A stretch of 64,000 nt of DNA. It comes from Streptomyces shenzhenensis. Lineage in GTDB: Bacteria > Actinomycetota > Actinomycetes > Streptomycetales > Streptomycetaceae. Both the position numbers and the translations under genes were made by a program. Numbering within the stretch: the stretch's first letter is position 1; each line of letters starts with the position of its first letter. Under the pieces are notes generated by a model. The model had not been told where the DNA came from, ran no database searches, and was given only the letters and a program-made list of their open reading frames with translations. Location of the stretch: positions 519,442 through 583,441 of the forward strand of contig NZ_PENI01000002.1 of NCBI RefSeq assembly GCF_003688995.1, written 5' to 3'. Positions 59,054-64,000 of the stretch are shown piece after piece.

Positions 59054-59178
59054 TCGCCACACCAGGCGCCACTTCGATGTGAGTGCAGGGCTCGGGCAGC
59101 GCACGGCGCGCAGTCCGAGCCCTTACGCGCGTGTTCAGCCCTCGTACGATCACGAGCCCCTCTCCGGGAGTCCCATCC

Positions 59179-60390
59179 ATGAAGACGATCGACGAACTCC
59201 TCGCCGAAGGCGTCGACGGCAAGCGGGTCTTCGTCCGCGCCGACCTCAACGTCCCGCTCGCCGACGGCGTCATCACCGACGACGGCCGCATCCGCGCCGT
59301 CCTGCCCACCATCAAGGCCCTCGCCGAGGCGGGCGCCAAGGTGGTCGTCGCCTCCCACCTGGGCCGCCCCAAGGGCGCCCCGGACCCCGCCTTCTCGCTG
59401 CTGCCCGCCGCCGAACGGCTCGGTGAACTCCTCGGCGCGCCGGTCGCGTTCGCCCAGGACACCGTCGGCCCCGCCGCCCACGGCGCCGTCGACGGCCTGC
59501 AGCCCGGCCAGGTCGCGGTCATCGAGAACCTGCGCTTCAACCCCGGCGAGACGTCCAAGGACGACACCGAGCGCGGTGAGTTCGCCGACCGGCTGGCCGC
59601 CCTCGCGGACGTCTACGTCGGGGACGGCTTCGGCGCGGTGCACCGCAAGCACGCCTCCGTCTTCGACCTCCCGGCCCGGCTGCCGCACTACGCCGGCTAC
59701 CTCATCGCCACCGAGGTCGGCGTGCTGAAGCAGCTCACCGAGAACGTCAAGCGCCCCTATGCCGTCGCGCTCGGCGGCGCCAAGGTCTCCGACAAGCTCG
59801 CCGTTATCGACGAGCTGCTCGGCAAGGCCGACCGTCTCCTCATCGGCGGCGGCATGGCCTACACCTTCCTCAAGGCCAAGGGGTACGAGATCGGCGTCTC
59901 CCTCGTCCAGGAGGACCAGATCCCGGCGGTCACCGAATACCTGGAGCGCGCCGAGAAGCAGGGCGTCGAGCTGCTGCTCCCGGTCGACGTCGTGGTCGCC
60001 CCCGCCTTCCCGGACCTGAAGGCCAAGGCGGCGACCGAGCACTCCGTGGTCGACGCGGACAAGATCCCCGCCGACCAGATGGGCCTGGACATCGGCCCGA
60101 GGACCGGAGAGCTGTACGCCGCCGCGCTCGCCGACGCCGCGACCGTCTTCTGGAACGGTCCCATGGGCGTCTTCGAGCACCCCGACTACGCCGAGGGCAC
60201 CAAAGTGGTCGCCCAGGCCCTCGTCGACACGGACGGTTTCACCGTCGTCGGCGGCGGAGACTCCGCCGCGGCCGTGCGCACGCTCGGCTTCGACGAGACC
60301 GCATTCGGCCACATCTCGACCGGTGGCGGCGCCTCCCTCGAATACCTAGAGGGCAAGACGCTCCCCGGCCTCGCCGCACTGGAGGACTGA
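59179..60390 (+). CDS. pgk: phosphoglycerate kinase
   Basis: Transfers phosphate from 1,3-bisphosphoglycerate to ADP. The 403-residue enzyme has [79 protein letters not shown] with the catalytic Lys, and [20 protein letters not shown] at the C-terminal substrate site. Length is normal. It starts 125 nt after gap and ends 5 nt before tpiA. Confidence 0.98.
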   Translation: MKTIDELLAEGVDGKRVFVRADLNVPLADGVITDDGRIRAVLPTIKALAEAGAKVVVASHLGRPKGAPDPAFSLLPAAERLGELLGAPVAFAQDTVGPAAHGAVDGLQPGQVAVIENLRFNPGETSKDDTERGEFADRLAALADVYVGDGFGAVHRKHASVFDLPARLPHYAGYLIATEVGVLKQLTENVKRPYAVALGGAKVSDKLAVIDELLGKADRLLIGGGMAYTFLKAKGYEIGVSLVQEDQIPAVTEYLERAEKQGVELLLPVDVVVAPAFPDLKAKAATEHSVVDADKIPADQMGLDIGPRTGELYAAALADAATVFWNGPMGVFEHPDYAEGTKVVAQALVDTDGFTVVGGGDSAAAVRTLGFDETAFGHISTGGGASLEYLEGKTLPGLAALED

Positions 60391-60395
60391 CCAGC

Positions 60396-61172
60396 ATGAG
60401 CACGCGCACGCCGCTGATGGCGGGCAACTGGAAGATGAACCTCAATCACCTGGAGGCCATCGCACACGTCCAGAAGCTCGCCTTCGCCCTGGCCGACAAG
60501 GACTACGAGGCCGTCGAGGTCGCCGTCCTGCCGCCCTTCACCGACCTGCGCTCCGTGCAGACCCTGGTCGACGGCGACAAACTCAAGATCAAGTACGGCG
60601 CCCAGGACATCTCGGCGCACGACTCCGGCGCCTACACCGGCGAGATCTCCGGGTCGATGCTGGCCAAGCTGAAGTGCACGTACGTGGCCATCGGCCACTC
60701 CGAGCGCCGCCAGTACCACCGGGAGACCGACGAGCAGGTCAACGCCAAGGCCAAGGCCGCCTTCAAGCACGGCCTGACCCCGATCCTGTGCGTCGGCGAG
60801 GAACTGGACGTCCGCGAGGCGGGCGACCACGTCTCGCACACCCTCGCCCAGATCGAGGGCGGTCTGAAGGACCTCACGGCCGAGCAGGTCGAGACCATCG
60901 TGATCGCCTACGAGCCCGTGTGGGCCATCGGCACCGGCAAGGTCTGCGGCGCCGGGGACGCCCAGGAGGTCTGCGCGGCCGTCCGCGGCAAGATCGCCGA
61001 GCTGTACACGCAGGACGTGGCCGACAAGGTGCGCATCCAGTACGGCGGCTCCGTGAAGTCGGGCAACGTCGCCGAGATCATGGCCCAGCCCGACGTCGAC
61101 GGTGCCCTGGTCGGCGGCGCCTCGCTGGACGCCGACGAGTTCGTCAAGATCGTCCGCTTCCGCGACCAGTGA
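60396..61172 (+). CDS. tpiA: triosephosphate isomerase
   Basis: Interconverts dihydroxyacetone phosphate and glyceraldehyde 3-phosphate. The 258-residue TIM barrel has [11 protein letters not shown] with the catalytic Lys, [11 protein letters not shown] with the catalytic His, and [13 protein letters not shown] with the catalytic Glu, plus the phosphate loop [15 protein letters not shown] and [12 protein letters not shown]. It begins 5 nt after the pgk stop, so they are cotranscribed. Confidence 0.98.
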   Translation: MSTRTPLMAGNWKMNLNHLEAIAHVQKLAFALADKDYEAVEVAVLPPFTDLRSVQTLVDGDKLKIKYGAQDISAHDSGAYTGEISGSMLAKLKCTYVAIGHSERRQYHRETDEQVNAKAKAAFKHGLTPILCVGEELDVREAGDHVSHTLAQIEGGLKDLTAEQVETIVIAYEPVWAIGTGKVCGAGDAQEVCAAVRGKIAELYTQDVADKVRIQYGGSVKSGNVAEIMAQPDVDGALVGGASLDADEFVKIVRFRDQ

Positions 61173-61326
61173 GCCGCAGGGGCGCGGCCCCGGTGGGGCC
61201 CGCCCCGGACACGGCCCGGCGAAGCCGTGAGTAGGCGGTAGCTGAGATCCGTCGTACCCTTGCGGGGGCTGGCAGGTGCCTGCCGGCCCCCGTCGTCCAT
61301 CCGAATCCGAGGAAGTTGGTCCAGCC

Positions 61327-61563
61327 GTGGTTTTGGGGTTCTCGATCGCCCTGATCGTCTTCAGCCTGCTGCTGATGCTGCTGGTGCTGATGCACAAGGG
61401 GAAGGGCGGCGGCCTCTCCGACATGTTCGGTGGCGGCATGCAGTCGTCCGTCGGCGGCTCCTCGGTCGCCGAGCGCAACCTCGACCGGATCACCGTGGTG
61501 GTCGGTCTGCTGTGGTTCGCGTGCATCATCGTGCTCGGCCTGATCATGAAGACGAACAGCTGA
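61327..61563 (+). CDS. secG: SecG preprotein translocase subunit
   Basis: A 78-residue membrane protein, two helices, that assists the SecYEG channel. VVLGFSIALIVFSLLLMLLV and VVVGLLWFACIIVLGLIMKT flank the loop HKGKGGGLSDMFGGGMQSSV, the conserved SecG cytoplasmic segment. The GTG at 61327 sets the usual length; no strong ribosome binding site but GGAAGTTGG lies upstream. It sits between tpiA and rbpA. Confidence 0.95.
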   Translation: MVLGFSIALIVFSLLLMLLVLMHKGKGGGLSDMFGGGMQSSVGGSSVAERNLDRITVVVGLLWFACIIVLGLIMKTNS

Positions 61564-61668
61564 GTGACGCATACGTTGCGAATGTAAGGCCCCATGTTCG
61601 GTACGCGCCCTTGCACGCGGCCTATCATGGGGCTTGCGTCTGGTTGAGGGGGACGGTAACTCCAATCA

Positions 61669-61697
61669 CTGGACGCGCGTTGGGCCTTACGTAGACT
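61669..61697 (+). promoter_or_regulatory. candidate sigma-70-type promoter of rbpA
   Basis: CTGGAC (61669-61674), 17 nt, TAGACT (61692-61697), 66 nt before the rbpA GTG. Spacing is ideal for the housekeeping sigma factor. Confidence 0.5.
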
Positions 61698-61763
61698 GAG
61701 GCGCTCGCAGCGAAGCGGAACGCCGACTCGCTTCGCCGCACCATCACGCAGGGAGTTACGACC

Positions 61764-62099
61764 GTGGCAAGTGGCAACGCGATCCGAGGAAGCCGGGTCG
61801 GGGCGGGGCCGATGGGCGAGGCCGAGCGGGGCGAGTCCGCCCCGCGTCTGCGCATCTCCTTCTGGTGCTCCAACGGGCACGAGACGCAGCCCAGCTTCGC
61901 CAGCGACGCACAGGTTCCCGAGACCTGGGACTGCCCGCGCTGCGGCTTCCCGGCCGGACAGGATCAGGACAACCCGCCGGACCCGCCGCGCACCGAGCCG
62001 TACAAGACGCACCTCGCGTATGTGCGGGAGCGGCGCAGCGACGCGGACGGCGAGGCGATCCTCGCCGAGGCGCTCGCCAAACTGCGCGGCGAGATCTAG
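61764..62099 (+). CDS. rbpA: RNA polymerase-binding protein RbpA
   Basis: A 111-residue actinobacterial protein that binds RNA polymerase and the principal sigma factors and helps promoter opening. The core domain holds ISFWCSNGHETQPSFASDAQ and PETWDCPRCGFPAGQDQDNP, a two-CxxC-like (CxxxH/CxxC) fold, then the basic linker and the sigma-interaction end KTHLAYVRERRSDADGEAILAEALAKLR. GTG start follows GGGAGTTACGACC. In Streptomyces it supports growth and rifampicin tolerance. Confidence 0.95.
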   Translation: MASGNAIRGSRVGAGPMGEAERGESAPRLRISFWCSNGHETQPSFASDAQVPETWDCPRCGFPAGQDQDNPPDPPRTEPYKTHLAYVRERRSDADGEAILAEALAKLRGEI

Positions 62100-62178
62100 C
62101 AGTTGACAACCGGCCGGGTGCCCGCGGGCGCCTGGCCGAAGTCGTTCCGCGGGTCCGCCCACACCGTCCGCGGACCGA

Positions 62179-62201
62179 TTGTCAGTGGTGCCCTTTACGG
62201 T
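62179..62201 (+). promoter_or_regulatory. PafBC/RecA-NDp-type damage promoter before the MFS gene
   Basis: TTGTCAGTG, 8 nt, TACGGT, identical to the uvrB and ogt copies. It lies 31 nt before the MFS ATG. Confidence 0.75.
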
Positions 62202-62232
62202 TTGTGCATCGGCGAATCGTGAGGGGGGACAC

Positions 62233-63501
62233 ATGGCGACGGTCACGGCGGTGAGCAGGAGCGCGCCCGAGTGGCGCGGGGGATTCGGACGACTGTGGAC
62301 GGCCGCCGTCGTCTCCCGCTTCGGGGACGCGCTGCGCGCCGCCGCGCTGCCCCTGTTAGCGGCGCGGCTCACCGACGACGCCTTCGCCATCGCCGCCGTG
62401 ACCGCCTGCGGTTACGCTCCGTGGTTGCTGTTCGGCCTGCTAGGCGGCGCCGTCGCGGACCGGGTGGACCAGCGGCGGGCGATGTGGACGGTGGACGCGG
62501 CACGGGGCCTGCTCGTCGCCGGTTTCGCGCTCGCCGTCGGCCTGGGGCACGCGTCGATCCCGCTGCTGCTCGTGCTGGCCTTCGCGCTGACCACGCTCCA
62601 GACGGTCTTCGACAATGCCTCCACCGCCCTGCTTCCGTCCCTGGTGGACCGCGAGACCCTGGGCGGCGCGAACGCCCGGCTGATGACCGGCCAGCAGGTG
62701 GCGGGCGGGCTGCTGGCGGGACCGTGCGTGCCGCTGCTGCTGGTCGGCGGCGCGTTCCTGCCGTTCGCGGCCGACGCGGGCACCTATCTGCTGGCCGCCG
62801 CGCTCGTCGCCTCCCTGCCGGCCCGGCCGCCCGGGCGGCAGCCACGCCCGGCGGGCAGCACCCTGCGTGCCGAGATCGGCGAGGGACTGCGCTTCCTGTG
62901 GCGCGACCGGCCACTGCGCGCGGTCTGCGCCGCCACCCTGCTGTGCAACATCGGCATGGGCGCCCTGATCGCCACGCTGGTGCTGCACGTCACACGCTGG
63001 CTGCACGCCGGGACCGCGGGATACGCCGCCGGACTCACGGCCTACTCGGCGGGCAGCATCGCCGGCGGCCTGGTCGCCCAGCGGATCGCCCGCCGTGCCG
63101 GACGGGTGCGGGCCCTGCTGTTCGTCGGCGCCGTGCAGACGGCGGCGCTGCTGCTCATCGGCTGTGCCCGGTATCTGCCCGCGCTCCTGGCCGGCATGCT
63201 GCTGCTCGGCGCGATGAGCATGGTGTGGAACGTCAACCAGGTCACGTTGATGCAGCGGCGCAGCCCCGGCCCGATGGCGGGCCGTGTCGCCTCCGCCTTC
63301 CGTACGGCGTCGGCCTCCGGCGCCCCGCTCGGCGCTCTCCTCGGCGGCGCCGTGGCCGGGGCGTACGGGCCCAACGGACCGGCCCTGCTGGCGGCCGGGA
63401 CGTTCGCTCTGGCGGTCTTCTCGTTGATACCGGCGGGCAAGCCGGACGTATCTGTTGTTGCGCCGCACGACGGCGCGACGAGACGTCACCTCACGCCCTG
63501 A
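62233..63501 (+). CDS. MFS exporter
   Basis: A 422-residue twelve-helix transporter of the enterobactin/drug exporter-like MFS group. LWTAAVVSRFGDALRAAALP opens helix 1, GAVADRVDQRRAMWTVDAAR is the loop 2-3 motif, and LPSLVDRETLGGANARLMTG, GPCVPLLLVGGAFLPFAADA are typical of this group. A damage-type promoter with the uvrB sequence lies just upstream, so it may pump out a DNA-damaging compound. GAGGGGGGACAC precedes the ATG. It ends 84 nt before pgi. Confidence 0.88.
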   Translation: MATVTAVSRSAPEWRGGFGRLWTAAVVSRFGDALRAAALPLLAARLTDDAFAIAAVTACGYAPWLLFGLLGGAVADRVDQRRAMWTVDAARGLLVAGFALAVGLGHASIPLLLVLAFALTTLQTVFDNASTALLPSLVDRETLGGANARLMTGQQVAGGLLAGPCVPLLLVGGAFLPFAADAGTYLLAAALVASLPARPPGRQPRPAGSTLRAEIGEGLRFLWRDRPLRAVCAATLLCNIGMGALIATLVLHVTRWLHAGTAGYAAGLTAYSAGSIAGGLVAQRIARRAGRVRALLFVGAVQTAALLLIGCARYLPALLAGMLLLGAMSMVWNVNQVTLMQRRSPGPMAGRVASAFRTASASGAPLGALLGGAVAGAYGPNGPALLAAGTFALAVFSLIPAGKPDVSVVAPHDGATRRHLTP

Positions 63502-63585
63502 TCAACTAGGTTGGGACCGGCAGCGGGGCGGGGTACGCAGCAGCACGTGGCAGGACAGGTGCAGGAAAGAAGGCTGAAGTCCGAA

Positions 63586-64000
63586 ATGAACGCAGACGGC
63601 CGTACCAGGCTCGACCAGACGCCCGAGTGGAGCGCGCTGGCGGAGCACCGTGAGCAGCTCGCCGACACCCATCTGCGGGACCTGTTCACCGCCGACCCGG
63701 GGCGCGGGACCGGCTACACGCTCCGCGTCGGCGACCTGTATCTCGACTACTCGAAGCATCTCGTCACCGACGAGACGCTGCGGCTGCTGCGCGAGCTGGC
63801 TGCCGCGACCGATGTGTTCGGGTTGCGGGATGCGATGTTCCGTGGGGAGAGGATCAATGTCACTGAGGGGCGGGCGGTGCTGCATTCGGCGTTGCGTGCG
63901 CCGCGTGACGCGGTGGTCGAGGTGGACGGGGAGAATGTGGTCCCCGCTGTGCACGCGGTGCTCGACAGGATGGCGGGTTTCGCCGAGGGGGTGCGTTCCG
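63586..64000 (+). CDS. pgi: glucose-6-phosphate isomerase, start only
   Basis: The first 138 codons of pgi, cut by the window end. Residues MNADGRTRLDQTPEWSALAE, then LADTHLRDLFTADPGRGTGY, LRVGDLYLDYSKHLVTDETL and MFRGERINVTEGRAVLHSAL (the conserved INxTExRAVLH motif) identify it. It converts glucose 6-phosphate to fructose 6-phosphate. The ATG at 63586 follows GAAAGAAGGCTGAAG. It extends the glycolytic gene group. Confidence 0.93.
   Translation, partial: MNADGRTRLDQTPEWSALAEHREQLADTHLRDLFTADPGRGTGYTLRVGDLYLDYSKHLVTDETLRLLRELAAATDVFGLRDAMFRGERINVTEGRAVLHSALRAPRDAVVEVDGENVVPAVHAVLDRMAGFAEGVRS

Overview
The window is high-GC chromosomal DNA from an actinomycete, almost certainly a Streptomyces. 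The signs are third-position GC bias that opens long false frames opposite real genes, frequent GTG starts, a whiA sporulation regulator, an XRE/DUF397/HATPase cluster, an rbpA gene and a mycothiol-type enzyme. It reads as core chromosome: no insertion sequence, integrase, prophage, CRISPR array, rRNA or ordinary tRNA gene was found.

Layout. Positions 1-8300 hold coaE and a string of mostly single housekeeping or accessory genes (TPR protein, methyltransferase, DoxX, S4 RNA-binding protein, family 5 uracil-DNA glycosylase, proline iminopeptidase, RidA, nucleotidyltransferase), ending in a 243-residue conserved protein of unknown function. Directly after that protein (8309-8712) lies the most unusual element: a structured non-coding region with two tandem modules that fold like tRNAs whose 3' half precedes the 5' half (circularly permuted, as in bacterial YrlA-type Y RNAs), closed by a 12-bp terminator hairpin. 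Positions 8958-19640 hold a FUSC membrane protein, a P450, a DUF899 protein, an ABC exporter, the XRE/DUF397/HATPase cluster and an unpaired glutamate synthase small subunit. Positions 19800-29000 hold DUF1772, DUF2293, a degenerate uridine-kinase-like protein, a CBS protein, CorA, a methyltransferase, the psuG-psuK pseudouridine pair, ogt and a secreted glycerophosphodiesterase.

Positions 29100-36300 hold an MHYT protein, uvrB, two TerD proteins and a riboswitch-controlled TerC. Positions 36500-44600 hold a ChaA-type antiporter, an MHS transporter, aroQ, an amino-acid ABC transporter, a glyoxalase II-like hydrolase and a maleylpyruvate-isomerase-like enzyme. uvrA follows at 44781, then a LacI-kinase sugar operon and a Rieske lipoprotein. 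Positions 52500-57600 form the overlapping operon uvrC-rapZ-yvcK-whiA. Positions 58000-64000 carry the glycolytic run gap-pgk-tpiA with secG, rbpA, an MFS exporter and the start of pgi.

Regulatory theme. uvrA, uvrB, ogt, a terD gene and an MFS exporter are all preceded by the same promoter, (T/C)TGTCAG(T/A)G, 8 nt, TAnnnT; uvrC has a weaker copy. This matches the RecA-independent, PafBC-type DNA-damage promoter known from mycobacteria. It would tie nucleotide excision repair, alkylation repair, a tellurium-resistance-type protein and an efflux pump into one damage regulon. At least ten genes have a -10 box 6-7 nt before the start codon and so look leaderless.
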